A stretch of DNA of 64,000 nt from Streptomyces chrestomyceticus JCM 4735 (GCF_003865135.1 NZ_BHZC01000001.1:8432001-8496000), one strand, 5' to 3'. Counted from the first letter of the stretch, positions 26,673 to 36,051 are shown. Made by a program: numbers and translations. Notes: generated from the sequence alone by a model not told the origin.

Positions 26673-27761
26673 TCAGGAGCCGTCGGGACGCCGTGTCGCT
26701 GTCGTACCCGGGAGCGCGTAACGGAGGATGCGGCTCCAGGTGGAGGCGTACTGCCTGCGCAGCGGGCCGGTCACGTACGGGATCCCGTACGCCTCGCAGG
26801 TCTTGCGCACCCGGTGGGCGATCTCGGCGTAGCGATTGCTGGGCAGGTCGGGGAAGAGGTGGTGCTCGATCTGGTGGCCGAGGTTGCCGCTGAGGACGTG
26901 GAAGAGCGGGCTGCCTTGGAGGTTCGCCGAGCCCCGGATCTGCCGGAGGTACCACTCGCCCCGGCTCTCGCCTTCGACCTCCTCTTCGGTGAAGGTGCGC
27001 ACTTCGCCGGGGAAGTGGCCGCAGAAGATGATGGTGTGCGCCCAGATGTTGCGCAGGGTGTTGGCGGTGAGGTTGCCGAGAAGGCACGGCACCGCGGACG
27101 GACCCGCGAGCAAGGGGAACAGGAGGTAGTCCTTGGTGAATTGCCGCAGGGCCTTGCGGGCCAGCCCCGCGGTGTCGGTGACGAGCCGGCGGACGCTCTT
27201 GCGACCGGAGATGACGGCGTCCGTCTCCAGGTCGTACAGCGCGATGCCCCACTCGAAGACCGGCGCGAGGAGGGCGGCGTAGAGCGGCTGGAGGAGGTGA
27301 GCCGGATGCCAGCGCTGATCCGCGCTCATGCGCAGGATGGTGTATCCGAGGTCGCGGTCGCGTCCGACCACGTTGGTGTAGGTGTGGTGGAGGTGGTTGT
27401 GGGTGTGCTTCCAGGCGTCGGCGGGGGAGGGAAAGTCCCATTCCCAGGTCGTGGAGTGGATGGCCGGGTCGCCCATCCAGTCCCACTGCCCATGCAGGAT
27501 GTTGTGGCCCAGCTCCATGTTCTCCAGGATCTTGGCGGTGGTCAGCATTCCGGTGCCCGCGAACCAGGCGGGCGGCAGCAGGGAGACGGCGAGGGCGGCG
27601 CGGCCCCCTGCCTCCAGCGCGCGCTGCACGGCGACCACGGTGTGGATGTAGCGGGCGTCGGAGGCGCCGCGGCCGGTGACGACATCGGCGCGGATTCGGT
27701 CCAGCTCCTGTCCGATTGCCTCGATCCGGTCGGGAGTCAGGCCGGGGACGGCGGTCGCCAT
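26673..27761 (-). CDS. Fatty acid desaturase (DesA3-like membrane type)
   Basis: A 362-residue membrane di-iron desaturase of the front-end/linoleoyl-like type found in actinobacteria. Histidine clusters are ELGHNILHGQWDWMGDP, KHTHNHLHHTYTNVVGRDRD and LGHQIEHHLFPDLPSNRY, the last being the QxEHH-like box. Hydrophobic spans include ALAVSLLPPAWFAGTGML. It starts 20 bp after the ferredoxin reductase stop, so the pair forms an operon and the reductase is the likely electron donor, as with Rv3230c-DesA3 in mycobacteria. Start ATG 27761. Confidence 0.92.
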   Translation of the reverse strand: MATAVPGLTPDRIEAIGQELDRIRADVVTGRGASDARYIHTVVAVQRALEAGGRAALAVSLLPPAWFAGTGMLTTAKILENMELGHNILHGQWDWMGDPAIHSTTWEWDFPSPADAWKHTHNHLHHTYTNVVGRDRDLGYTILRMSADQRWHPAHLLQPLYAALLAPVFEWGIALYDLETDAVISGRKSVRRLVTDTAGLARKALRQFTKDYLLFPLLAGPSAVPCLLGNLTANTLRNIWAHTIIFCGHFPGEVRTFTEEEVEGESRGEWYLRQIRGSANLQGSPLFHVLSGNLGHQIEHHLFPDLPSNRYAEIAHRVRKTCEAYGIPYVTGPLRRQYASTWSRILRYALPGTTATRRPDGS

Positions 27762-27781
27762 GGTGTGGCTCCTTCACATGC

Positions 27782-28933
27782 CTAGATGTCGAGGGCGAGC
27801 GGATTCGCCGCGGCGTTCACGCAGCTCTGGATCAGCTTCCCCGGCTCGCCGTGCACCTCGCCGGTCCGCAGATCGCGCACCCGGCCGTGGAGCAGCGGTA
27901 CGAGACAGCCGAAGCAGATGCCGCGCCGGCAGCCGTACGGCATGGGCACGCCGGCCTGCTCCCCGGTCACCAGCAGTGGGACGGCCGGGGCGGACTCCGT
28001 CTCGACGCCGCTTCTGGCGAACCTGACCCTGCCTCCACGAGCGCCGGGCTCCGGTGGGCGCGGCGGGGCGGGGGCGAAGCGCTCGGTGTGCAGCCGTCCG
28101 GTGAGGCCGGCTGCCGCCCAGTGCTCCTCGATCGCGGCCAGCAGGCCGGGTGGTCCACAGGCCCAGGTCTCGCGAATCCGCCAGTCCGGACAGGTGCCGG
28201 TGATGTCCGTGGGGGTCAGCCGGCCCGGTGGCGGGGCCTTTCCCGCCGGAAAGGCGTGGGAAGCCTGGGAGCGGGTGTGCCGTTCATGGAAGCGGAACCA
28301 CGGCAACCGGGCTGCCATGTCCCGCAGCTCGGCGCGGAACAGGACCTCCCGCTGTGTGGGAGCGCTGTGCAGAAGTACGACGTCCGGGGGGCCGGGCCGT
28401 CGGGGGCGACGCTTCGCCAGCGTACGCAGCATTCCCATGACCGGTGTGATGCCACTGCCCGCTGACACCATCAGCATCCGGCATGGCGGCGGGTCGGGGA
28501 GCACGAACTCGCCCTGGGCGGGGCCGAGCCGCAGCACGGTGCCGGGCGGGGTGTGGTGGACCAGACGGGGGGAGACCCGGCCCCGCCGGTCCGCCTTGAC
28601 CGTGATGGCCAGCGCCGTACCGGCCCCGCCGGGCGGGGAGGTCAGCGAGTAGGTGCGCCAGTGCCGCACGCCGTCCAGTTCGACACCGACGGGCAGGTAC
28701 TGTCCGGCCCGGTGCCCCGCCCAGCCGCGGCCTGCCCTGATCACCAGGGTGGCGGCGCCGGGTCCTTCCGGCCGTACGGCGACGACCCGGCCCGCCGGGT
28801 GGCGCGCCGACAGCAGCGGATCGATCAGACCGAGGTAGTCGTCCGGCGCCAGCGGGGTGGTCAGCAGGGCCGCGGCCGACAGGATCCGGTCGGTGAACCG
28901 ACCGGTGAAGAGCGAAGGCGCGGACCAAGACAT
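27782..28933 (-). CDS. Ferredoxin reductase with C-terminal 2Fe-2S domain, desaturase electron donor
   Basis: A 383-residue flavoprotein: an FAD-binding barrel (HWRTYSLTSPPGGAGTALAI, with RxYS), an NAD(P)-binding domain (MVSAGSGITPVMGMLRTLA; WACGPPGLLAAIEEHW), and a C-terminal plant-type ferredoxin domain with MPYGCRRGICFGCLVPL and later IQSCVNAAA, giving the four cluster cysteines. It passes electrons from NAD(P)H to the neighbouring desaturase. ATG 28933 (MSWSAPSLF) follows AGGAACC. A large palindrome lies 67 bp upstream and may be the operator for the whole block. Confidence 0.92.
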   Translation of the reverse strand: MSWSAPSLFTGRFTDRILSAAALLTTPLAPDDYLGLIDPLLSARHPAGRVVAVRPEGPGAATLVIRAGRGWAGHRAGQYLPVGVELDGVRHWRTYSLTSPPGGAGTALAITVKADRRGRVSPRLVHHTPPGTVLRLGPAQGEFVLPDPPPCRMLMVSAGSGITPVMGMLRTLAKRRPRRPGPPDVVLLHSAPTQREVLFRAELRDMAARLPWFRFHERHTRSQASHAFPAGKAPPPGRLTPTDITGTCPDWRIRETWACGPPGLLAAIEEHWAAAGLTGRLHTERFAPAPPRPPEPGARGGRVRFARSGVETESAPAVPLLVTGEQAGVPMPYGCRRGICFGCLVPLLHGRVRDLRTGEVHGEPGKLIQSCVNAAANPLALDI

Positions 28934-28999
28934 CTGCGGGTTCCTCTTCTCGTGCCCTGTGCGGTGACGCGAGCAGTCAGAACGTTGCACACACGTACA

Positions 29000-29033
29000 T
29001 GCTTGTCTGGCGGTGACCACCGCCAGACAAGCA
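29000..29033. promoter_or_regulatory. 15-bp-arm palindrome upstream of ferredoxin reductase
   Basis: TGCTTGTCTGGCGGT (29000-29014) and ACCGCCAGACAAGCA (29019-29033) are perfect inverted arms separated by GACC. It is 67 bp before the reductase start. A regulator binding site is more likely than a terminator, because no gene ends nearby and no T-run follows. Confidence 0.6.
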
Positions 29034-29424
29034 CAGGCGCCCGGCCGCGTGGAGGGAATCCCGCCAGTGGGCACGGGGTCCCCGGCTCCTGTTCGCGGCC
29101 GTGGTGGACGTCCGCCGTCCACGGGTCACCTCCACGGACCGCGCGTCCGGTACGGGGGCCCTGACACCGGAGCGCACCGGGCATGTCGGGATGGGACGGC
29201 TCGACAGGGTCCCGGTTCCGACAGCCGGTACTCGTGCGCCCGATGCCGGCGGCGCGACCGGTCGGCAACGCGGGCAGCCGGTTCGGGCACAACGCGGCAG
29301 GTACGTCGTCGCACCCTGTGTAAGCGGGGCGCCCGATCCGCCGCCGGGCACAAGATGTCCGTAAATGGCCCTGCGGTTCGTGTCGGGAGCCGGTCACTGT
29401 GGGGCTGCTCGAAGGGACGCGGAC

Positions 29425-29535
29425 CACCGGGCCGGGAGCCGGCGGTGCGGGCCGGGCGCCCGGCAGGAGTGTGCGCTCAGCAGCGACGCGCCGTCGGGGG
29501 CTGGAACATCGACGTCCTGATGCGAGGGTGAACCG
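29425..29535. repeat. Dispersed repeat, copy A
   Basis: About 110 bp very similar to 46771-46885. The core includes TGTGCGCTCAGCAGC, then ACGCGCCGTCGGGG, CTGGAAC and CGACGT in the same order and spacing. In copy B the sequence forms the upstream region of a STAS gene; here no STAS gene follows, so this may be an orphan promoter region left after a deletion. Confidence 0.55.
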
Positions 29536-30410
29536 GTCCACCGGGCCGACGCGACGCGCCGCGGCGTCCGGCACAAGGGCCGGTGAGACCAGGGGGAAGC
29601 CTGCGGCGCCCCCGGGGCCGGCCGGCCGTCGCACGGCTCATCGTCAGCTTCGCCGCCGACCTCGACCCGGCAGCCGCCCTGACCACCGCCTGCCGTACCG
29701 TCCTGACCGGCCCGTGTGCGGTCGGTCCGACGCCGGCCGTCGATGCCGCCCGGGCCCGGCGTACACCGTTCGCCTCTCGCCGCCGGCCGACTCCGGTGGC
29801 CTGCTACGCAGGCTGCCGTGCTCACCGGTATCGCCGTGACTCGGCAAGGCATGTTCCGTGATGGTCCTGGTACGGCGCCGCCGCGCGCTCGGCCGCACGC
29901 CGGGCGGCGACCGCCGTTTCGGGCGACGGCCGCGTGCCCCGTGCGGTGCGGCGTATGCCGCGCCCGCCGTCTCACGTGACACTCCCTCATCGGCAGCCAG
30001 TAGCGTGAGGATCTGGCTCATGAACGCCCGAGGGACGATCCGGATCCGCCGCCGGGAGAGCAGAGGCGGGTCCGGCGTCTCGTGAGTGTGCACCGCAGGC
30101 TCGCTCATCTGCGGCACGTACCCCCGGGCCCGGCACCGACGACCGAGGGCTCCTCCCTCACCCTAGGGCTGCTCGCCGCCGTGGGAGCGCGGCCCGCCGC
30201 AACTGGTACACAACGACGGGACCGGACGTGCAGCAGAGCCGCCGGTGTGACAGGCCGCTGTCAGCGCCTCCCGCGATTCCGGCCGCACACCCGTACCCCC
30301 GACAGCGTGCCACGGTCCCTCTGCGTTCTCTCCCGGCCGAGGGAGCCGCTTGGTGGGACAGCGAAGCCGCAGCCACCGGTCGGGATCGTCGCGATTCCGC
30401 CCCGCCGTGG

Positions 30411-30902
30411 TCATGGCCGCGGACGTCCGAGTGACGGTGGCGGTGGATCCGACGGTGGCGGCGGATCGGTGAAGAGGGTGCTGTGCCCGGCTGTCAGCTC
30501 CGCCCGGCGCCAGGCGCGGCCGTCTTCGGCCAGCGCGTTCACCGCGGCGGCACCGTCGGCGAACACGGGCAGCAGAGACACGGTGCCCGTGCGCTCGATG
30601 ACCTTGCGTACGGCGAGGCAGGGGCCCGCGAGCAGCAGTTCGCCGCCGACCGAGTGCAGGCGCATCGCCTTGCGGACCAGGACCGCGAGGGCGTCGATGG
30701 TCAGACGCTCCACTGCCGTCACATCGAGGATCACGGTAGGTACTGCGGCGCGGCACCGGATGACGGAAGCCAGGCAGCTGATCGTCTCCCAGGAACCGTC
30801 GGGCAAGGGGAGCAGGTGATACTGGGCAGGTCGAGACAACGAAATCGGGGCCTTCCGCGCGCAGAGCGGACGCTTCGGGCCCCAGAGGTGTCGCGGCCCC
30901 AC
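30411..30902 (-). CDS. STAS-domain anti-sigma antagonist-like protein
   Basis: A 163-residue protein. Its core, VPTVILDVTAVERLTIDALA then VLVRKAMRLHSVGGELLLAG and AVRKVIERTGTVSLLPVFAD, is a STAS domain. The usual phospho-serine position (D-x-S-G) reads LTIDALA, so the switch serine is absent, and it may act without phosphorylation or as a decoy. The C-terminus has the tandem motif DPPPPSDPPPPS, encoded by a short direct repeat. Start 30902 is the longest; an internal start near the STAS core is possible. Confidence 0.7.
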   Translation of the reverse strand: MGPRHLWGPKRPLCARKAPISLSRPAQYHLLPLPDGSWETISCLASVIRCRAAVPTVILDVTAVERLTIDALAVLVRKAMRLHSVGGELLLAGPCLAVRKVIERTGTVSLLPVFADGAAAVNALAEDGRAWRRAELTAGHSTLFTDPPPPSDPPPPSLGRPRP

Positions 30903-31329
30903 GGCCCGACGCGCTTACCGTGCCGCTGGCATACCCCCTCACCCCCCGCGGCACCCCGCCCACTTGCCATGAGATTTTCTACGCTCAATGTCCACCAGAG
31001 GCTCGGATCTCCGCATCGGGAAGCGCGGACCAGCAGCGGGAGGAATCGAGCGGCGCGGGCCGGCCCGTGCTCCCGGAACCGAACTGACCCTGTGTCCGGC
31101 GTTTACGCTCCCAGCGCGGGGTTACCCGCCCGGTACCTCGATCGCATGTTTTCGAGCGTCGCGGTCAAGGCATGTTCATCGCCGTCGGCCGGCGGACCGT
31201 GGTGCACGGTCGCCGCCGTCGGGCAAAGGCGGCGGCGATACACCGCACCTCGGTCGGCCGACTTTTCGAACTCGGCGTCGGTTTGAGGGTCATGACTGGG
31301 AACGCGGCTCAGGCGATCTGCCGCCCGGC

Positions 31330-31500
31330 CGCGGACTGGCCGCGGACACCCAGCCCCACGCGCACGCCGCCAACGGCTTCCATGTGAAAAACGGCCGGAC
31401 GGCCGGTTCGTCGAGAAGAACGGCACCGACTTCGTCTTCCGCGGTGTCAATCATTCCCACGCCTGGCGTCCTGACCGGACCGCCCGGGCCCTGTCGCTCC
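31330..31500 (+). pseudogene. N-terminal relic of a GH5 mannanase-like glycoside hydrolase
   Basis: One frame gives AADTQPHAHAANGFHVKNGR, and after a shift near 31395 another gives GRFVEKNGTDFVFRGVNHSH then AWRPDRTARAL. This is the first strand and the RGVNHxHxW motif of GH5 beta-mannanases. The remaining domain is missing; the sequence runs into the tail of the convergent hydrolase gene. The surrounding interval 30903-31630 has no intact gene. Confidence 0.5.
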
Positions 31501-31630
31501 GTTCAAGGGACGCAGCCGATGCCCGCTCCGGCATGGAGCGGACATCGGTACGGCTGCCCGCCGGCGCTGCCGCCAAGGGGAGTCGGACCCGCCGGGTACA
31601 GCCGCTCCCGGGCGGGACCGGCGGAGGATC

Positions 31631-33382
31631 TCAGCCCAGGGGGAGTTCGAGGTAGGAGGCGTCGCCGGCGGGGGAGCTGACGGTGAGGGTGTGGGGTGCC
31701 TCGTTGGTGTCGCTGTAGAACGCGTCCTTGCTGTCGATGACCAGCATCAGGCGGCGCCCTGCGCGGATGTCGTAGCCGGTGGCCTGGAGTTCGAGGTCGA
31801 CGGTGCCGGAGCCGCCGATCGTAGCGGCCGGCGCGGTGAACGGCGCGTGGGTGATGATGTGCGCGTTGCCGTCGGCGCCCGCGTCCAGCAGGTAGGCGAT
31901 GAAGGTGGCCTCGCGTGTGCTGCTGGTCACGGTCAGGTGCAGCTTCGGGATGCCGTGCAGGCGCAGGCGCTCGGAGGTCGCCGGTGCTGACCAGACAAGC
32001 GCGTCGGAACGGGGGATGTCCGGTGTCGCGTAGACCTTGGGACGGCCCAGCATCTCGGCCAAGCCGGTCCAGATGACGGTGTCGGCGACCTCGGCCAGGG
32101 TGTGGGTGCCGACCTGGAACGCCCGCTCCCAGCCGGCCGACTCGGCTTCGGTCAGTTGCCCGTCGCCGCCGCCCTCTGCGGGGCTGGAGAGGTACAGCTT
32201 CCGGGTGTCCTGGGTGACCGCTGCCCAGTCCGGGTGGGTCTCCAGGGCACGGGACCACATGATCTGGCTGACGACCTCGCTGTCGTTCCCGGTGCCGTTG
32301 TCCTCTTCCCTGAGGAAGTGGTCGAACCACCGGTTGGCGGCGGACCAGATCCGGTTGGGCAGGCCGATCATGCCGGACATCTCCGGCCCTGAATGGTCGC
32401 CGACCGAGAAGAGCAGCCGTTTGGGTCCTTCGAGCCTGTTGAACATCTCCAGTGTCTGGTTGGACGGGAAGAGCGTCTCGTGCCATGCCTGCGCGAACAG
32501 GATGGGTACCCGCCGCGCGTTGAGGGCGTCGATGTGCGTCAGGGGGGAGCGGTCCTCGGCCCACAGCAGGATGTCGTCGATGTCCGCACCGGCCAGAACG
32601 AGGTCGAAGATCTCCTGGGTGCGCTTGCTGAGCCGGGCGTTCTTGGCGGCGCCCAGCAGCGCGGCGACGGAGGCCAGGTGCCGGGTGCGGTTCTCGTAGA
32701 ACGCTGTGGCCAGGTCGCCCCAGGTGCTCATCGCCACGACGGCATCGACCCGGGAGTCCTGTGCGGCGACGATCTGGCTGATGCCGGAACCGTAGGAGTC
32801 CCCGAGGAAACCCACCTTGGTGGGCTCCTGCCCCAGGGCGCCGGTGAAGTAGTTCAGTGCCTCGACGCCGTCTTGGATGTCGGCCTCGCCGGCCACCTCC
32901 ACCTCACCCTCGGACTGGCCGAACCCGCGGGCGCTGTAGGCGAGCACGTCGTAACCCTTGGTGGCGAACCGCATGCCCTGGACCGCGTACGCGAGCCAGC
33001 CCATGTCCGCCCACGGAGAGGGCATGATGATGGCCGGCCGCGGCGTGCCGTCGCCGTGGATCCACTGGACGGCGTCGAGCGCGTCCCCTCCGGCTCCGGG
33101 TACCCGCACCTTGCTGAAGCGGGTCACTCTGCGGGCCTCGTCCACCTCGGAGGCGAGGGCCGGAGGCAGACCGGAGGTGTCGCCGGTCTCCAGGGCGCGG
33201 GCGACGACGGGGAGATCGGTTTCCTCGGGTGCGATGTACAGGCCGGCCATGGGCGGGACCTGCAAGGTGCTCGCCTGACCGGTCGGCTGCACCTGGCCGG
33301 TCTCCCCGGGCGGGGCGTTGAGTGCCAGGAGCCCTGCCGGGTCTTCTGAGAGCCGTCGGGCCCAGATGGTGCGCTCGGTCAT
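31631..33382 (-). CDS. CocE/NonD family alpha/beta hydrolase (X-Pro dipeptidyl-peptidase type)
   Basis: A 583-residue alpha/beta hydrolase. The nucleophile elbow is GFLGDSYGSGISQIVAAQDS (about residue 193, GxSxG). The family aspartate and histidine are plausibly in VPILFAQAWHETLFPSNQT and LFSVGDHSGPEMSG. The C-terminal jelly-roll domain (GTVDLELQATGYDIRAGRRL, MLVIDSKDAFYS) defines the X-Pro/CocE group. It cleaves an ester or amide bond of unknown substrate. No signal peptide is seen. Start ATG 33382 (MTERTIWARR) follows AAAAAGGAGC. Confidence 0.88.
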   Translation of the reverse strand: MTERTIWARRLSEDPAGLLALNAPPGETGQVQPTGQASTLQVPPMAGLYIAPEETDLPVVARALETGDTSGLPPALASEVDEARRVTRFSKVRVPGAGGDALDAVQWIHGDGTPRPAIIMPSPWADMGWLAYAVQGMRFATKGYDVLAYSARGFGQSEGEVEVAGEADIQDGVEALNYFTGALGQEPTKVGFLGDSYGSGISQIVAAQDSRVDAVVAMSTWGDLATAFYENRTRHLASVAALLGAAKNARLSKRTQEIFDLVLAGADIDDILLWAEDRSPLTHIDALNARRVPILFAQAWHETLFPSNQTLEMFNRLEGPKRLLFSVGDHSGPEMSGMIGLPNRIWSAANRWFDHFLREEDNGTGNDSEVVSQIMWSRALETHPDWAAVTQDTRKLYLSSPAEGGGDGQLTEAESAGWERAFQVGTHTLAEVADTVIWTGLAEMLGRPKVYATPDIPRSDALVWSAPATSERLRLHGIPKLHLTVTSSTREATFIAYLLDAGADGNAHIITHAPFTAPAATIGGSGTVDLELQATGYDIRAGRRLMLVIDSKDAFYSDTNEAPHTLTVSSPAGDASYLELPLG

Positions 33383-34169
33383 GGCAAAGTGCTCCTTTTT
33401 CCGGAAGAATGTGCGACAGGATGCGGACGTCAGTACGCATTCACCTGGTTGCCAGGTGGAAGAATGGCAAGCGGCCGAGTGTTCAGCGGGGAGCGATTCC
33501 GGCGGACATGTTCGCGGTATGCCAACCGAGCGGGAATTGCCGTTTCATGCAGCGGTCGTCCCGTCGCATCAGGATGTACTTTCCGAATTCGGCCGTCAAT
33601 GGGGCCTCAAGATGAGGCACTACATGGCCGGTTCTCACCCCGTCGAGCCGTACCGTGGGCCGTCTGCCGAGGACATCACGGGCCCGTCAAGTGCTCTTTC
33701 GGAACAACAGTCGCATCAGCTTCGGCCTGGCACCTCGGCCGTGACCATCGGTACCGACCACGGCCAGAAAATCGTGGTCCAGGTCGGCCGGGCCTGCGTC
33801 GCCGCCAGAAGCTCGACCCCGTGCGCCCGGGGACGGGAATGAAGCTGCTCGATGAAGCCGGTTCGATGGTCGGCCTCGCAGATTCTCTCTCAGGCGGCAG
33901 CGGGGACGCCGGTGTTCTGTACGGCTGGGCGCTCCCCGCAAGGCGCGCAAAGCGGAGCGAGGAAACTACTGAAGTCTGCCCGGGCTCCTGCCGTCAGGGG
34001 CGGACGTGCCGCCTATATGTCGGGTTCTACCCGCGCACCAGCTGTCTCGCACCGGCCGGCTGGGAGACCGGGACGCTTGCGTTCGGCTTCGTCAGCAGTG
34101 CCTCGGTGGACTCGTGCACGCTGAGGCCGTTCCACTCCTCGACGAGCCGCGATGGTGTCAGCCCGGCGG
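33383..34169. other. Gene-free interval of about 790 bp
   Basis: Plus-strand open frames here (for example MRHYMAGSHPVEPYRGPSAE at 33612) have no recognised domain and their codon bias fades. It separates the CocE-type hydrolase from the lysR gene, both on the minus strand, and may hold the hydrolase promoter just upstream of 33382. Confidence 0.4.
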
Positions 34170-35075
34170 TCACACCCACAGCCGGGCCTTCATCAGAAGG
34201 TGGCTGTGGAGCAGGGTCAGGTCGGGGTGGCACATGCCTCCGTCCCGGGTGGCGAGGTAGAAGGTGTTGATGGGCGGGATCTCGGGCTCCAGCAGCTTGA
34301 CGGCCTCGCCGCGAAGGAGAGCGTCGGCTGCGAGGTAGGTGGGCAGCACCGAGATTCCGGCGGAGGACTTGACTGCTGCCAGTACCCCGCGCAGGTCCGG
34401 GATGACGAGGGAGGGGGCCGACGTGGGGCGTATCCCGAAGACGGTGAGCCAGTAACGGCGGATGATCGGAAGCGACTCGGCGTAGGCGATCAACGGGTAT
34501 TTGTCGAGGACGGCCGCCGGTCCCTCCTTCATGATCCGTCCGGTGGGGATGCCGCTGGCCAGTTCGGGGGAGGCGAGGATCGCGAACTCCTCGTCGACCA
34601 GCGTGACGGCGCTGATTCCGCGCAGCCGGGGCCGGACGGTCGACAGGACGAGGTCGTAGTGGCCGCTCGCCAGGCGCTCCAGGAGGTCGTCGGCGAGGCC
34701 GAAGCTGAAGTTGATCCGCAGGCCGTCTGCGACGAGGTCGCTGACCGCTGGTACGACACGGGAGCTGATCAGCTCCACCGGCCCGCCTACGCACAGCGGA
34801 CGGCCGCCGGGGCCGGTGCCGAAGTGACGTTCGACCACGATGCCGAGGGCGTCGACCGGACCCTGTACGTCGCGGATGAGGGAGTCGGCGGCACAGGTGG
34901 GGACGACACCCTGCGGAACGCGTTCGAAGAGCTCCTTGCCGAACGTGCGCTCAAGATTGCGGATCTGGTGGGTGACGGTCGGTTGCGAAAGCTCCAGACG
35001 CTGAGCCGCCTTGGTCAATGAGCCGAGACGGTAGACGGTCACGAACGTCCTGAGCCAGCTCAGTTGAACGACCAT
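34170..35075 (-). CDS. LysR-family transcriptional regulator
   Basis: A 301-residue LysR protein. The N-terminal winged helix-turn-helix is LSWLRTFVTVYRLGSLTKAA to LELSQPTVTHQIRNLERTFG (residues 4-55), followed by a periplasmic-binding-protein-like effector domain (INFSFGLADDLLERLASGHY; SSAGISVLPTYLAADALLRG). ATG 35075 follows GGGAGC. LysR proteins usually regulate a divergent neighbour, but the next gene on that side (DJ-1-like, 35374-36051) is on the same strand, and a hairpin lies between them. Possible targets are therefore itself, the DJ-1-like genes or the downstream hydrolase. Confidence 0.9.
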   Translation of the reverse strand: MVVQLSWLRTFVTVYRLGSLTKAAQRLELSQPTVTHQIRNLERTFGKELFERVPQGVVPTCAADSLIRDVQGPVDALGIVVERHFGTGPGGRPLCVGGPVELISSRVVPAVSDLVADGLRINFSFGLADDLLERLASGHYDLVLSTVRPRLRGISAVTLVDEEFAILASPELASGIPTGRIMKEGPAAVLDKYPLIAYAESLPIIRRYWLTVFGIRPTSAPSLVIPDLRGVLAAVKSSAGISVLPTYLAADALLRGEAVKLLEPEIPPINTFYLATRDGGMCHPDLTLLHSHLLMKARLWV

Positions 35076-35294
35076 AGTCAGCGCTCCCGCGCTCGCCCTG
35101 CTGTTGCCTTCGCTCCCCGGAGCGGACTCGGCGCCTGACCGGGTGGCTTCGCCGGGTGGTGTGTGAAGACGCCGGGCCGGGCATTTCGGGGGCGGTCGGG
35201 AGTCCTGCGGCAATGGTGCGGCACAGGGAGCGACCGAGGGGGCGGCGGACGAGATGACGGTGCGTAGGGCGACGAAAATACGTATACGGGACTA

Positions 35295-35320
35295 CTTCTC
35301 GTGCCTGGAAGCACGAGAAG
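35295..35320 (-). terminator. Hairpin between DJ-1-like gene and lysR
   Basis: CTTCTCGTGC (35295-35304) and GCACGAGAAG (35311-35320) are perfect 10-bp arms with a 6-base loop. It is 54 bp beyond the stop of the 35374-36051 gene and 220 bp before lysR, so it fits a terminator. A short palindrome ATACGTAT lies beside it at 35278-35285 and could be a LysR-related site. Confidence 0.55.
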
Positions 35321-35373
35321 CGGTCACCTCGGTACGGGGCACGGTGACGACGGCGGGGCAACGGGCGGCGAGG

Positions 35374-36051
35374 TCAGGCGGCCTCCACCTGCTCGATCAC
35401 CAGCTCGGCGACCCGCACGGCCGAAGCCGGGTTCTGGCCGGTGACGAGTCGCTGGTCGGCGACTGCGTGTTCGGCGAAGTTCGCGGTCTTGGTGACCTTC
35501 GCGCCGCGTTCGGCGAGCTTGCTCTCCAGCAGGTAGGGCACCACATCGGTCATCCCGGCGGCGGCCTCCTCCTCGTTGGTGAAGGTCGAGACCTGTTTGC
35601 CGTCCACCAGGTACGAGCCGTCGCCGAGCTTGACGTTGACCAGTCCGGCCGGGCCGTGGCAGACGGCGGCGACGACGCCGCCCCGCTCATAGATTCCGGC
35701 GGCCAGCGCAGCCAGCTCTGCCGACTCCGCCAGGTCCCACATGGCGCCGTGGCCGCCCGCGTAGAAGATGGCGTCGTAGTCGGCAGCCTGCAGATCACGC
35801 GGAGCGGCGGTACTGGACAGGGCGGTGCGGGTCTCCGGGTCGGCGAGGAAGTCGGCCTGCACCCTGTCCTCGGGGTCGAAACCGTCCTGCGGCGGGGCGC
35901 CGCCCTGTACGGACACGAAGTCGAGGTCGTAGCCCGCCTTGCGGAAAACAGCGGCGGGATGGGCCACCTCAGGGACGTAGAAACCGGTCTTCCGGCCGGT
36001 ATCACCGAGGTCGCCCTGGCTGGTGAGCGCGAACAGAATTTTCTTCGGCAT
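35374..36051 (-). CDS. DJ-1/PfpI family protein (Hsp31-like), first of three
   Basis: A 225-residue class-I glutamine-amidotransferase-like protein. The nucleophile elbow is GGVVAAVCHGPAGLVN (about residue 128, Cys followed by His) and the oxyanion/acid region is FYAGGHGAMWDLAES. VQGGAPPQDGFDPEDR is the variable loop seen in Hsp31-type glyoxalase/chaperone proteins. They handle reactive aldehydes or damaged proteins. ATG 36051 follows GGAGAGAAC. A TATCCCT-type palindrome is 110 bp upstream. Confidence 0.9.
   Translation of the reverse strand: MPKKILFALTSQGDLGDTGRKTGFYVPEVAHPAAVFRKAGYDLDFVSVQGGAPPQDGFDPEDRVQADFLADPETRTALSSTAAPRDLQAADYDAIFYAGGHGAMWDLAESAELAALAAGIYERGGVVAAVCHGPAGLVNVKLGDGSYLVDGKQVSTFTNEEEAAAGMTDVVPYLLESKLAERGAKVTKTANFAEHAVADQRLVTGQNPASAVRVAELVIEQVEAA

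Larger units (their letters stand above)
28934..30410. other. Long gene-poor interval
   Basis: Apart from the palindrome at 29000-29033 and a repeat at 29425-29535, no reading frame shows a recognisable domain. Minus-strand frames around 29640-30110 start with MSQILTLLAADEGVSRETAG-like sequence but soon turn into Arg/Pro/Gly-rich translation. It may be the remains of a lost regulator and neighbouring genes. Confidence 0.45.

Noticed and set aside
29000..29033. Palindrome as a transcription terminator
   Set aside because: No gene ends within several hundred bases on either strand and no T-run follows; an operator fits better.
31503..32564. Long minus-strand frame rich in His/Arg/Pro opposite the hydrolase reading frame
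   Set aside because: It is a frame shadow of the CocE/NonD gene; composition is low-complexity and no motif is present.
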